Shown: positions 1 to 13,628, counted from the stretch's first letter. The stretch is 64,000 bases of DNA from Spongilla lacustris (GCA_949361645.1 OX442415.1:24948224-25012223), one strand, 5' to 3'. Notes: generated from the letters alone by a model not told the origin. Numbers and translations are program-made.

Positions 1-1180
1 ATGTTCCTCCACCAGCAATTACTGCACATGTAGACTTTGCAACAATTGTTGATTGTAGCCGTGCAATTATAGCGGGGTCTGCAGTTTTTGCTACTGTTTC
101 AAATGAAGATTCCCATATAGGAATACTTATTTTGTTCTCTGTCACTGTCTTAAAGAATGAAATTCCAATAATATGTGCTAACTTAGCAGATAATGTTGAG
201 CTGCCAAAGCGTCCAATGTCCATGGACACAAATATAGTGCCGATTCTGGTTGTTTGCTGAAGATGTTTTGAAGCATTTAGCACTTTGTCCAGAAATGTTG
301 TTAAATGTGGAAGGGTGTGTGTCTCTACAGCTTTCTCCAATCTGACCATGACTGCAATATAATTGGAATTATGTAAATATTTTTGCTTATAGGCGGAAGC
401 CATTTCAAGCATTTTGGAACTTGGAGCAACAGCCTCACCCATTGGTGACAACACATCGGCACACTCATCACCAATTGGGATCCTAAATGGGTTAGGTGAT
501 ATGCCCCTCCACTCTTTAAATATAACAGACACTTCCCTTGCTGAATAATTACCAAAAACAAGTGCATTAAATTCCTGCGTTGTCAATTTGTCTCCAAAGG
601 AGAAATTAATGCAGGCTCTTCGTACAATCTGGAATCGTGAACGAAAGAAAGAATCACTGTCTTTTAATTTCCACTTGCAGCCAAATGAAATCCTTTCAGT
701 TCTTTTTAGGCCCTGTGCATCTTTAGATTTATCCCACCAGTATATGATTTCTACAGTGATCAAATGATGTGGTGAATTCAGAGCAAAATCTGACCATGGT
801 ACCAACTCCACCTGGTATAGTCTTTTTGACACATTGTTCCACGTTTCTAAATCGAACAAATCATGAAACCGAGGGGCTGATGACTTTTGCAGATAAGAGT
901 ATATCTTTGGCCATCCCCTCGAATAGAACGGTTCAATGACTGAGATATTAGCATCAAGTTTCCCAGCCCAACATTGGAGACTCAGTAGACTGAATGAACT
1001 GGAAGACTGTTGCTCCCAGTACTGAATTGCATAGACATACACACTAGGGTGTTCAGCCACTCCAATGATGCGCTCTTGTTGAGATGTGAAGTGATTAGTG
1101 TACAAGTATATGTACATCTGAAGCATTATCAAGACCGCAGCGACAGATATCATCCACAACCTTGATCTTGAAAGATTCAT
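1..1180 (-). CDS. 5' part of a type II membrane, O-fucosyltransferase-like protein (runs off left edge)
   Basis: Reading the minus strand from the ATG at 1180-1178 gives about 393 codons with no stop down to base 1, so the gene continues beyond the window. Residues ~8-28 form one hydrophobic segment (LWMISVAAVLIMLQMYIYLY) after a short basic N terminus, the layout of a Golgi/ER type II membrane enzyme with a lumenal C-terminal domain. Around residues 274-283 is YIAVMVRLEK, and ~45 residues later IGTIFVSMDIGRFGS; this spacing recalls the hydrophobic-R core of GDP-fucose O-fucosyltransferase-fold proteins, which is an inference from pattern only. The base just before the ATG completes TTTCACTTTAG, which looks like a 3' splice site, so a 5' UTR intron is likely. 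A diverged fragment of the same family lies at 51225-51510. The open frame is certain; the biochemical function is not. Confidence 0.72.
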   Translation of the reverse strand, partial: MNLSRSRLWMISVAAVLIMLQMYIYLYTNHFTSQQERIIGVAEHPSVYVYAIQYWEQQSSSSFSLLSLQCWAGKLDANISVIEPFYSRGWPKIYSYLQKSSAPRFHDLFDLETWNNVSKRLYQVELVPWSDFALNSPHHLITVEIIYWWDKSKDAQGLKRTERISFGCKWKLKDSDSFFRSRFQIVRRACINFSFGDKLTTQEFNALVFGNYSAREVSVIFKEWRGISPNPFRIPIGDECADVLSPMGEAVAPSSKMLEMASAYKQKYLHNSNYIAVMVRLEKAVETHTLPHLTTFLDKVLNASKHLQQTTRIGTIFVSMDIGRFGSSTLSAKLAHIIGISFFKTVTENKISIPIWESSFETVAKTADPAIIARLQSTIVAKSTCAVIAGGGT

Positions 1181-1224
1181 CTAAAGTGAAAACAGATACA
1201 CAGTAACCATGCTACTATTTCAAC

Positions 1225-1263
1225 GGGGGGGGGGGGGGGGGGGGGGAGAGGGGGGGGGGGGGG
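1225..1263. repeat. G-rich homopolymer tract
   Basis: Two nearly pure G runs (about 22 and 13 G) separated by AGAG lie just upstream of the minus-strand gene. The tract is non-coding and may be length-variable or an assembly weak point. Confidence 0.9.
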
Positions 1264-1309
1264 AGAGAGTCTCACGTAACAATGATAATCGCATAATAGT
1301 TATCACAAG

Positions 1310-2908
1310 TGTCAGTGCATGCTTCAATCTGACAGCTTTAGATAAAAACACGCCTGGAAGTGTCCCTCCAGTAGCAATGCTCCGTTCATCTCTCTATGAG
1401 TACAAAGACTGCTAACCCAACGATCGAATGAAACATTTTTGTTTGAATACGCGTCAAATTGAGGGATGTACATAGAGGAGTTCTTTACATATCGATTTAC
1501 TATTATCCATTCGTTACAGAGATACAGTTGAACACGCAACGAGCTCATTTTTGCGCCCAATTCGCACCTATGATTTGGCGTATGGGGAGGCGGTGATCGC
1601 GATCATGTACGTACATGTACGTGTCTCCGTAACTGATGACATAAAAATATTCAATGATCAGAACAAATCAATAGCTAGACATGCAGGACTCTATCTATGT
1701 AAATCCTGAATTTGAAACACTTGCACGTTTGCACTGAGAAAATAATTAGAGCACCAGAATTGATTTCTACACATAGAGTAGTCTGGGGACCCGAACAATA
1801 TGGTTGTACTCCCCAGACTACACAGAGAGATGATCAAGTGTACGGAAAAACTAAAAGTTACGAAGATATTATAATTGAATTTTAAACTCCAGAAGGGTGT
1901 TCCCATACTGTATATAAACTGTAGCATGCAGGAACATCATATGTAAGTGAAATAACACCACCCACTTCTTATGAGAGATGAAGTGAATGCCACTGTGGCT
2001 CACGATAAGTGCAGAGATCCAAGTGTGGTCAATAGTTATGTGTAGCTGCTTAAAAAAGGTAAAGTTCAACCTCTGGGACTTTGTATGTATTGTGGCTTTA
2101 ATATACATGTACAGATGCTTATCTCAACCTAGCCATGCATTGTACACAACGAATACATATTGATGTCTGAGTCGATTTTTCCGCAATGAACAATATATCC
2201 CGCCGCTACATGCATACATATGTACATGTACCCATTGTCTATTGTTTGTACCAAGCATGCATCATTCAATACAGGTATCCCGAGGTCACAATCGATACTT
2301 TGCTTTTTGCTGCGCCTGCATGGACGTACAACATGAACTAATGAGTGAATTAATGTTTCATGTCTATAGGCGTAATTGAATAGTGCACTCCAACCTGTAT
2401 GCATTATACATGTATAGTTAATTACCGATATTGCACATGAATTACATGCACGTATATCCGTATGCGGTTGGTATATACCTGAAATTGTACACCAGTTAAT
2501 ATAAGCGGCTTACGATTTGACTATTGATGGCACACACTGAGACTTCTGGTTGTGCAGTTAGTAGATACACATCCACTCTTCCAACGTGCAAGTGGTAGTC
2601 TCATTCCAAGACTCACTTACGTAAACATTAGACCTGGGAACAAGACTCCTCTAGTGGAAGCTAAGTTTTATCATAGATATTTGGTCCAGTTTCAAACTGA
2701 GGTTGCTACACCCCATTTAATGAGCTATGAAATATGCACTGATGTTGAGGTGTATCGATGCTCGTATCGCAGGAGTATTCGAGTAACACCCGCCTGTCGG
2801 TTAGTCGATCCTTGGCAAAGCTGGGCTAGCTGGCCTGCAGGCTGCTGATGTGCTTACATGTTGCAGATTGTTATACGAACAGGAACTGGAGGGGGCGTAA
2901 CCATTAAA
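1310..2908. repeat. Duplicated segment, copy 1 (partner 56060-58680)
   Basis: Several blocks in the same order and orientation match the region 56060-58680. Examples are the stretch around 1320-1370 with 56070-56125, 1741-1775 with 56427-56455, 1925-2000 with 56590-56700, 2345-2395 with 57030-57080, 2795-2830 with 58484-58520 and 2865-2908 with 58610-58675. Identity is moderate with many indels, so the duplication is not recent. I see no convincing coding exon; short open frames are broken and differ between copies. It ends exactly where the hAT-like element at 2909 inserted. Confidence 0.7.
1779..1820. mobile_element. 42-bp palindromic mini-element
   Basis: The arms TAGTCTGGGGA and TCCCCAGACTA are perfect inverted repeats closing a short loop. 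The duplicate at ~56440-56470 lacks the palindrome, as expected for an insertion after the duplication. The arms resemble the longer TAGTCTCG...CCCAGAC palindromic family found at 52.1, 53.0, 54.1 and 58.7 kb. Confidence 0.55.
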
Positions 2909-4353
<1,445 letters not shown>

Positions 4354-4413
4354 CCATTAAACACGGGTGAGACAAAAATGTAAGAAGTTATGTTCGAAAA
4401 GTATATCAGTTTA

Positions 4414-4718
4414 CACTACCACCATAGTACTACACCATAGTACTACTACTACCATAGTACTAGCTGTTCCACTACCACCATAGTACTAGCAGTCCCACTA
4501 CCACCATAGTACTAGCTGTTCCACTACCACCATAATACTAGCAGTCCCACTACCACCATAGTACTAGCAGTCCCACTACCACCATAGTACTAGCTGTCCC
4601 ACTACCACCATAGTACTAGCTGTTCCACTACCACCATAGTACTAGCTGTTCCACTACCACCATAGTACTAGCTGCTCCACTACCACCATAGTACTAGCTG
4701 TCCCACTACCACTACCAC
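4414..4718. repeat. 26-bp satellite, block 1
   Basis: About 11 tandem copies of a 26-bp unit that begins TCCCACTACCACC and ends with ATAGTACTAGCTG. The first copies are degenerate, with short CTA-rich units at 4430-4450. The block is cut at 4718 by the Ty3/gypsy element and resumes at 10252. Confidence 0.95.
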
Positions 4719-4860
4719 TGCAACATTTCTGTAAACTCTGATATAGCATGTATGCGCATGCGTATGAGGTGGTGATTAGATTGTTGATTCTTCTGCATGA
4801 GTGTTGCATTGCTCTCCTCGGGTGACTATTGGTGTAGACGTGGTTTCAACCATAGACACA
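4719..4860 (+). repeat. 5' LTR
   Basis: Starts TGCAACATTTCTG and aligns throughout with the 3' copy, with scattered substitutions and one small indel near the end. At ~142 bp it is very short for a Ty3/gypsy LTR. Confidence 0.9.
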
Positions 4861-4888
4861 ACAAGAGATCGGGGGCCCTACGCCGGTC

Positions 4889-6064
4889 ATGGAAAGCCTG
4901 GACAGTCTGGCTGTACGGCAGGAGCCTGGACAGGAGGAATGGCCTCCTCAAGGGCAGGTATTCCCACTGAACTCTAGGTGCCTAGCCTCCCTCCGTCTCA
5001 AAATAATCGGCAAGTCGATGGGGGTGTCCACGGAAGCCTCAGTATCGGAGATCCGACAGATGATCGAAGGAAGGCTTCAGGAGATGGGGCACGAACCATG
5101 CAATATGCAAGTCATCGTATAAGGCACAGGTGAGCATGCAATACTGTACATGGTGTATGATAGCGGTACAATACACAAGATTGATGGCAGCAACCATGAG
5201 GTTGCATCATGTGATGGTAGAAATGAGTCAGAAGTGGAAGTAGAAAGGTCTTGAGCGGTCAACGTAGGACAGGAGGAAATCATTGGAAGCCAAAGAGGGA
5301 ATGATGAGGTCGAATTGCGCGATGGCAGATCAAGAGAGGAGCTGGAGGCAGAGTTAGAAAGGCTTAGAGGGGTCATTGAAGAGCAGAAAGAAACCCTTGA
5401 AGGACAAAGCGAAAGTATCCGCGACTTGGAGGACAGTGTGCGTGAAGTGAAGTCGGCTATCACTACCCTAACTGAGTCACATGAAAAGGAAGTAGAAGAT
5501 TTACAGAAATTGCTAGGGAAAGCAGAGGCGAAAGCGCTTCTGGAAGCTGCGGTGTGAAATGATGTCTGCACATGAGGAGTTGCTTAACAAGAAAGATGAC
5601 GAGATACACTTCTAAGGCAGAATTGAATGCTGAACACTCTAGGAACACCACATGGAGAGTGTCTTCAGGAGAGCGTATGGGAGAGAGAAATTGTCTGTGA
5701 TAACGAGGGATGCCCTATTATATGGTCAACTGCAAGAGGGTCTCAAGTATGACCTATTGAAATCCCCAGCTGTGTCAGGAGCCTGTACTTATAAGGAGTT
5801 GTGCATCTCAGCCAAGACTGAGGAGCAACGGCAGAGTGAACTACTGAAGAGGCAGCAGTATCACCAGCAGAGCTCTACCAAACCATTGAAAAATTCAGAT
5901 GATAAGGATTATCATCAGAGTGGAAAAAGTGCCAGTTTAAACAGTAAACAGCAGTCCCAGGGAACTAAACCCAATTTATGGAATGAGGAAGTAGGGAAAT
6001 CAAGGTATTGCTGGAATTGTAACAGGGCTGGTCACTTCGCTAAACACTGCAAGCTTCCTAAATG
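4889..6064 (+). pseudogene. gag: gag remnant of the Ty3/gypsy element
   Basis: The frame opens at ATG 4889 and is broken by stops and frame changes near 5120, 5250 and 5556. A coiled-coil-like Glu/Arg/Leu-rich stretch lies at 5320-5550. The clearest hallmark is the C-terminal zinc knuckle CWNCNRAGHFAKHC (6010-6051), a CX2CX4HX4C nucleic-acid-binding motif that in working elements packages the RNA genome. A TGA at 6063 ends this segment ahead of the protease region. Confidence 0.85.
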
Positions 6065-6104
6065 AGAAAGTGTTGGGCCTACCAGCAAATCATCAGGAAC
6101 CAAG

Positions 6105-9100
6105 ATGGTCAAAAGTGGAGATCTAGATGACCCATTGAGTTATCTGCAGTCAGATTCTGATGAGTCATTAGATGTCAAGGTTGTGCATGTCACAGACCAA
6201 GGGAGTGAGCCCAAGTGTGTTCAGGTTACAATTGGAGGTGTACCATGCTTTGGCATAGTGGACAGTGGAGGTGATATTAGTAACATGGGTGGCAAACTGT
6301 TCAAGCAAGTCGCAGCTGTGGCAAGATTGCACAAGAGAGACTTCCAACAACCCGACAAAACCCCACGAGGCTATGATAGAAAACCATTACACATTGATGG
6401 CAAGGTGAACCTTGACATCTGTTTTCAAGACAAGTCGATGAATACGTCAGTGTACGTAAAGATGGATGCCCCAGAACAGTTGCTACTTTTCAGAAAGCAT
6501 GTGCAGGCAGCTTGGAGTCATATCTTATCATCAGGAAGTGCATCCTGTGAAAAAGTGCAACAGGCACAAGAATAGACAGTGTACTGTGCCTGCAGTCAGA
6601 GTGCGGCTAATCCAGGATGTGCGAATCTTACCTTATCAGAGTAGCATGGTTAAGGTCAAATTGGATTGTGTGCAACCAATTCCAAAGAATATACCCTTGT
6701 TGCTCGAAGCTGTTAGCACATCGCAGGATGAAGTAAATGTGCAGTTAGGGAATGCTATAGTCCAACCCTCAGATGATGGCAACGCATTAGTAGTTACATT
6801 GGACAATTACTCAGGAATATCTCAGAAGATGGAGGCTGGGAGACAGGTCAGAGTTGCACAGCTCGTGGAGGTGGTTGCTCCCATGAAGAAAAGTTGCAAT
6901 GGAAGTAGCAGTGAGTCTCTCTGTCTCGGAAGTATGGTCGGAACTGTTACAAGTTCTGACAGTGAATGGCGAAAGCAGAAGGTGATAGAGCATCTGGTGT
7001 CGCGAAGCTTTCTTTCCAAAGAGGAGCAGGACAGACTGTTGTTAGTGGTCGGAGATTACCACGATGTGTTTTCTCTGAATGAAGGAGAAAGGGGAGAGAC
7101 GGACCTAGTTGAAATGGATATCAATACTGGAGAGCTACCCCAACCAGACAGGCAGTCCAACGACTCCCATTTGCAGTGCGGCAAGAGGTTGCACGGCAAT
7201 TGAAAGAGATGCAAGATAATAGGGTGATTAAACCATCAAACAATCCATGGGCTAGCCCAATAGTACTTGCTTGCAAGAAGGTTGGCACGCTACAGATGTG
7301 TGTAGATTACAGGAAGCTTAACTCTGTCACTAAACCGGACAAGTTACCTAGAATTGATGACCTATTGGACCAGTTAGGAATGTCAAGATACTTCTCTACG
7401 CTTGACCTGGCTGCAGGTTTCTGGCAGATCAGTTAGAATGAGCAACTCATCAAAGAGAAAACTGCTATTGTCACCCAGAATGGATTGTTTGAATTTCCGG
7501 TAATGCCCTTCGGGTTGACAAATGCCCCGGCAGTCTTCCAGAGGCTCATGCAGAAGGTTATCAGTGATCTAAACCCACCGGAAGGTCCAGAATTTGTGGG
7601 AGTCTATGTGGATGATTTGCTGATATCTTCATGTACGTTTGAAGAACATATTGACCACTTGTGTAGAGTTATGAGCAGATTACGGAGTGCTAATCTGTAG
7701 TTAAAGCTGACCAAGTGTCATTTTGTAAGACCCAAAGTCGAGTACTTAGGCCACGTGATTTTGTCCGCAGGATTGAGCCCTAACCCGAGACAAGTGGCTG
7801 CTGTCAGCAACTATCCACAGCCTCAATCAGTGACTCAGGTGTGCCAATTCCTTGGACTGACATAATATTATTGTAGTTTTATTGGGCAGTTTGCAGCTCC
7901 CTTGCATAACTTGACGAGGAAGGATGTCTGCTGGAAATGGAATGAAGAATGCCGGAAAGCATTTGAATGTCTCAAGCAGAAGTTGGTACAGGATCCAATT
8001 CTGGCTTATCCCAACTTTGAACACGACTTTGTTCTGGAAACGAATGCCAGTGTGAAAGGGATTGGTGCTGTATTGTCACAACAGCTTGATGATGGAAAGT
8101 TACAATCTGTGGCATATACAAGCAGATCTCTTTCAAGTGCAGAAAAACCTACAGCATACAGTACTGGAGGCCTTGGCCATGGTGTGGGCTGTTCAACATT
8201 TTAGGGCGTACCTGTATGGGCACAATGTGATGGTAATTACAGATCATTCAGCTGTCAAGTCTGTGTTGGTGACAACAAGTTCCAATGGGAAACATGCTCG
8301 GTGGCATAGGGCAAGTAAAAATTGTTTATCAACCAGGTCATGAAAATGCTCAGGCAGATGCTCTGTCACGTAACCCAGTGTCACCGGCAGATGAAGAACA
8401 AGTAGGTATTGAAGCTCATGTGATGCAGATGTCGGCACTTCAGGATACTGACATATCTGAACTTTTAGACATGCCCCCTCAACAAGAAACTGAGGTGAAT
8501 GACTTTCACTTGGAGCAGCGGAAAGACTGCAACCTGAGGGAGCTCTGTGTTTACATGGAACGTGGTGTTCTACCAGAGAACAGTCGCAGTGATACTCAAC
8601 AGCTAGTGGCCAAAGCTATGCACTTCACCATTGTTGATCACATACTGTACTTCGTCGATCACCAGAGAGAAAACAGGAAACGGGCAGCTGTCCCTGCACA
8701 TCTTCAGGAGCAGATACTGCTAGAGAATCATGGTGGTATCATGGCTGGTCATTTCTGTGGGCAATGCCTTTACAATGCTGTTAGTCGTTGTTGGTGGTAG
8801 GACACAATATACCGTGATTCTCTTAAATTCAGTAAGAATTGTGCAGAATGTGCAGTTGTGTCAGGTTATGGAAGGAAGAACCGACCATCCCTGCATTCAA
8901 TCCCGGTACAATGACCATTCCAGATCCTGGGAGTTGATATAATGGAGCTACCAGTTACTGAAAAAGGAAACTGCTACGTTTTTGTGTTCCAGGACTTTCT
9001 AACAAAATGGCCCTTGGTGTTTCCCGCACCTGACCAGAAGGCCTAACAAGACTCTTGGCCGAAGAAGTCCTACCCTTGCTTGGTTGCCCTGAGAGTCTCC

Positions 9101-9915
9101 TATCAGACCAGGGAACCAACTTGCTGGCTTTAGTCATGCAAGATGTGTGTCAACTTTTAGGCACCACTAAACTCAACACCACTGCTTACCACCCTCAGTG
9201 TGATGGCATGGTGGAACACATGAACCGGACGCTCAAGACAATGTTACGGAAGCACGTTGCGAAATTTGGTAGCCATGGCCAGTTGGATCAGTATTTACCT
9301 GGCATTTTATGGGCATATAGGAATGCACCACATGAGTCTACGAAGGAAAAACCAACTTTCCTTCTTTATGGTGTTGACTGTAGATCCCAAGCAGCACTAC
9401 TACCAACTGAGTAACTCGGACCAACTGAGATAGTGGGAAGAGCTCATCCTGTCCCTTTCACATCAGCACAAGAGCTTGTGGTCTGTAGTATCAACACAGC
9501 TCAACAGTGGTACAATCGGCAGTATGACAAGAAATCAAGACCTCTAGCTTTCAAGTTAGGTCATTGGGTCTTAGTGAGGTTTCCCCAAGATGAAACCGGC
9601 AAACAGAGGAAGCTGTCGCGACCGTGGCATAGGCCATACGGAGTCACTCAAATCAATGACCCTGACATCACTGTCGTGAAGGTGTTCTTTCCTGATGATG
9701 ATCCGATCCAAGTACACCAAACTAAAGTGTGTCCATGTCCAGAGCAGTTACCTGCCGGATTCTACTGCTACGGTGGCAATCGAAAGAGTGCTGGTAAAGT
9801 GCCCAGATGGGTGGAGAGGCTGTTAACTCAGGGTGATGGTCATGCAATTTCCTCGAATTCAGCTGACAACCCTGATGCGGTAAACAACGATAACACTAGC
9901 CACCACCCCATCTGA
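6105..9915 (+). pseudogene. pol: pol remnant (protease, RT, RNase H, integrase)
   Basis: Order of parts: aspartic-protease motif VDSGGD at ~6258-6275; reverse transcriptase at ~7150-7700 with MPFGLTNAP and the active-site YVDDLL (7605-7622); RNase H at ~7985-8345 with ITDHSAVK, but its first catalytic Asp appears as Asn (ETNAS); integrase zinc region near 8720-8810, first core Asp near 8932, SDQGTN near 9105, HPQCDGMVE near 9190, and a GPY/F-like tail near 9620. In-frame stops at 7435, 7698 and 7862 and frame changes near 7180-7203, 8170 and 9045 show that it cannot encode a working polyprotein. It is an old inactivated copy. Confidence 0.93.
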
Positions 9916-10107
9916 TGCCCCAGACGAATCACACGTTTTGGATATGTACATTTCAAGTGGTGGAGCAGTATTAACCCCACCTAGTGAAGAGCCTACTATT
10001 CACACAGCCCCAGCACGATATTCCCTGAGGGACCGATCAAGGATCAAGCTCCCTCAGAGGCTGAGATAGTAGACTTCGGGACGAATCTTCTGAAAAGGGG
10101 AGAGGAA

Positions 10108-10251
10108 TGTAACATTTCTGTAAACTCTGATATATCATGTATGTGCATGCGTACGAGTTGGAGATTAGATTGTTGATGCTTCTGCGTGAGTGTTGTGTTG
10201 CGCTCCTCGGGTGACTATTGGTGTACACGTGGTTTTAACCACAGCGTTACA
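10108..10251 (+). repeat. 3' LTR
   Basis: Starts TGTAACATTTCTG directly after the purine tract and ends GCGTTACA; it is the partner of 4719-4860. The mismatches between the two LTRs mean the insertion is not recent. Confidence 0.9.
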
Positions 10252-11095
10252 CCACCGTAGTACTGTCCCACTACCACCATAGTACTAGCTGTTCCACTAC
10301 CACCAAAGTACTAGCAGTCCCACTACCACAATAGCACTAGCTGTCCCACTACCACCATAGTACTAGCTGTTCCACTACCACCATAGTACTAGCTGTCCCA
10401 CTATCACCATAGTACTAGCTGTCCCACTACCACCATAGCACTAGCTGTCCCACTACCACCATAGCCCTAGCTGTCCCACTACCACCATAGTACTAGTTGT
10501 CCCACTACCACCATAGTACTAGCTGTCCCACTACCACAATAGTACTAGCTGTCCCACTACCACCATAGTACTAGCTGTCCCACTACCACCATAGTACTAG
10601 CTGTCCCACTACCACCATAGCACTAGCTGTCCCACTACCACCATAGTACTAGCTGTCCCACTACCACCATAGTACTAGCTGTCCCACTACCACCATAGTA
10701 CTAGCTGTCCCACTACCACCATAGCACTAGCTGTCCCACTACCACCATAGTACTAGCTGTCCCACTACCACCATAGTACTAGCTGTCCCACTACCACCAT
10801 AGTACTAGCTGTCCCACTACCACCATAGTATTAGCTGTCCCACTACCACCATAGTACTAGCTGTCCCACTACCACCATAGCACTAGCTGTCCCACTACCA
10901 CCATAGTACTAGCTGTCCCACTACCACCATAGTACTAGCTGTCCCACTACCACCATAGTACTAGCTGTCCCACTACCACCATAGTACTAGCTGTCCCACT
11001 ACCACCATAGTACTAGCTGTCCCACTACCACCATAGTACTAGCTGTCCCACTACCACCATAGTATAGTACTAGTTGTCCCACTACCACCATAGTA
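10252..11095. repeat. 26-bp satellite, block 2
   Basis: About 32 highly uniform copies of the same 26-bp unit, with common variants GTACT/GCACT and ACCACC/ACCACA. The block is cut after a TA by the element at 11096. Confidence 0.97.
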
Positions 11096-11777
11096 GGGGA
11101 GACAGGGGCTAAAAGTCACAAATTTGATATTCAACAGTGCCCTTATTATTATGACATAGTTATTAATAAAATTAATAACACCAAATCATCTCCAATCATC
11201 TGGCTACATTTTGGCTATTCTAGTTTTTCTATTAATCAATTCGTTAATTAATTATAACCATTCTAATTGAAGCAGTGCATTTGTGACAACCTGCCCCACC
11301 ACAGGGTAAGGAGTCACACACATTTTACTGTAAAATGTGACTCAGCTGAGGCTATAATAAACACAAATTCAAATGCAACGTCTGATAATCTCCTGGACCA
11401 AATTTGTTACGCTGCAGTGCAACTGTTAAGTTGTCAACAAACTGGTTTACAGTGGTGGGGTTGAAACCGGAAACCCGTGCAAGGTTTGCAGGTTCAGGGA
11501 CAACGTAGGGTGACACTTTAGAAACTCAGAAAATCAAGCAGCGCCTCTTGTTTGTTTTCTACCCATGTGTAGCAATTGGTAGGCTCTTTGCTATAGCCAA
11601 CAGATAGGCCTTGGCAAGCTTTTGCTCTTCTATAGGCGAAAGGCCTTGATATATTCTAGAAGCTGTTATTATATATTCTACTAACTCCCCCTCCAAAGCA
11701 TTCGAAAACTTTTATACACTACCCAACAGTAAATAAAGACTCGCCGTTTTCTTCCAGGGGTGGAAGCGGAGTACGCC

Positions 11778-11808
<31 letters not shown>

Positions 11809-12437
11809 CAAGCCGATCCTAAACATGAAATCCTAATAGGCCAAGGGCGGGGGGCCTTCGGGACTGAATGGTGCCTCTTCCTCCCTTGTAATAAAGGTAA
11901 CATACATGCGCACCAACACTGGTTGAATCGGCCGAAAGCAGACAGCACCCCCCCCCCCCCTCCTCCACTGGTTGAATTGGCCAAAAGCGGACAGCGTATT
12001 TGCGACTGTCAAATGTTGCCCCCTTGCCCCCCCTTAGCCTATTGCGCCTCCCCCCCCCCCCCCAACTTAAAATCCTGGATCCGCCCCTGTTATTTAGTGA
12101 GTTAGTCATCCATCTTAGCAGCACTTCTGCCGATGGATGCTTGATTCTTTTGACAAGGTCAACAGCTTTAACTTTGCAATGTCTTCTTTTGTCTTTCGAG
12201 TACATTGTATATAGCTTCACAATGGAGATATTATCAACCACCTTCGAACAAATGGACATTCGGAGGTATAAAAAACGCAAATTCAAATGCAACGTCCAAT
12301 AGATGTGAGCAGCATTTGACACTATACTATAATACCTACATTTGACCTGTACATGTCCAATCGATGCTGTAGCCCGCTTCCAAGATATTAATGCTGTGAC
12401 AACTAACCCGTGTGACTTTTATAGCCCCAGTCTCCCC
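11096..12437. mobile_element. TA-flanked DNA transposon in the satellite
   Basis: The left end GGGGAGACAGGGGCTA and the reverse complement of the right end, GGGGAGACTGGGGCTA, match at 15 of 16 bases, followed on both sides by AAAAGTCAC. TA lies on both sides (11094-11095 and 12438-12439), and removing the element with one TA restores the intact satellite sequence CATAGTACTAG. This is the TSD class of Tc1/mariner-type elements. I see no transposase frame; the interior is AT-rich and hosts a second nested element (11755-12089). Confidence 0.87.
11755..12089. mobile_element. CAGGGG-family TIR element with C tracts, nested
   Basis: Bounded by CAGGGGTGGA on the left and TCCGCCCCTG on the right, each followed inward by long C or G runs. 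It belongs with the elements at 42204-42463 and 61808-62780. The left end is more diverged and I could not find a clean TSD. Confidence 0.55.
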
Positions 12438-13628
12438 TACTAGCTGTCCCACTACCACCATAGTACTAGCTGTCCCACTACCACCATAGTACTAGCAGTC
12501 CCACTACCACCATAGCACTAGCTGTTCCACTACCACCATAGTACTAGCTGTCCCACTACCACCATAGTACTAGCAGTCCCACTACCACCATAGTACTAGC
12601 TGTCCCACTACCACCATAGTACGTCCCACTACCACCATAGTACTAGCAGTCCCACTACCACCATAGCACTAGCTGTTCCACTACCACCATAGTACTAGCT
12701 GTCCCACTACCACCATAGTACTAGCAGTCCCACTACCACCATAGTACTAGCTGTCCCACTACCACCATAGTACGTCCCACTACCACCATAGTACTAGCAG
12801 TCCCACTACCACCATAGTGCTAGCTGTCCTACTACCACCATAGTACTAGCTGTCCCACTACCACCATAGTACTAGCAGTCCCACTACCACCATAGTACTA
12901 GCTGTCCCACTACCACCATAGTACTAGCTGTCCCACTACCACCATAGTACTAGCTGTCCCACTACCACCATAGTACTAGCTGTCCCACTACCACCATAGT
13001 ACTAGCAGTCCCACTACCACCATAGTACTAGCTGTCCCACTACCACAATAGTACTAGCTGTTCCACTATCACCATAGTACTAGCAGTCCCACTACCACCA
13101 TAGTACTAGCTGTCCCACTACCACAATAGTACTAGCTGTCCCACTACCACCATAGTACTAGCTGTCCCACTACCACCATAGTACTAGCTGTCCCACTACC
13201 ACAATAGTACTAGCTGTTCCACTACCACCATAGTACTAGCTGTCCCACTACCACAATAGTACTAGCTGTCCCACTACCACCATAGCACTAGCTGTCCCAC
13301 TACCACCATAGTACTAGCTGTCCCACTACCACCATAGCACTAGCTGTCCCACTACCACCATAGCACTAGCTGTCCCACTACCACCATAGTACTAGCTGTC
13401 CCACTACCACAATAGTACTAGCTGTCCCACTACCACCATAGCACTAGCAGTCCCACTACCACCATAGTACTAGCTGTCCCACTACCACCATAGTACTAGC
13501 TGTCCCACTACCACCATAGTACAAGCTGTCCCACTACCACCATAGTACAAGCTGTCCCACTACCACCATAGTACTAGCTGTTCCACTACCACCATAGTAC
13601 TAGCTGTCCCACTACCACCATAGTACTA
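12438..13628. repeat. 26-bp satellite, block 3
   Basis: About 46 copies, including shortened units (GTACGTCCC junctions at ~12625 and 12770) that repeat as part of a ~150-bp higher-order pattern. That pattern is visible by comparing 12440-12620 with 12620-12775. Confidence 0.96.

Larger units (their letters stand above)
4719..10251 (+). mobile_element. Degenerate Ty3/gypsy-type LTR retrotransposon inserted in the satellite
   Basis: Two direct terminal repeats of ~142-144 bp, each starting TG and ending CA, bound a gag-pol interior. CCAC flanks both sides (4715-4718 and 10252-10255), read as a 4-bp TSD, or 5 bp if a neighbouring A is counted, and joining the flanks restores a normal satellite unit. 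A purine-rich tract at 10093-10107 (AAAAGGGGAGAGGAA) sits just before the 3' LTR, as expected for plus-strand priming. No usual TGG-type tRNA primer site follows the 5' LTR. The domain order protease, RT, RNase H, integrase puts it in the Ty3/gypsy (Metaviridae) group. There is no envelope-like frame. Confidence 0.93.

Noticed and set aside
5077..5571. A 164-codon Ser-rich frame on the minus strand
   Set aside because: It is the antisense shadow of the Ty3/gypsy gag region.
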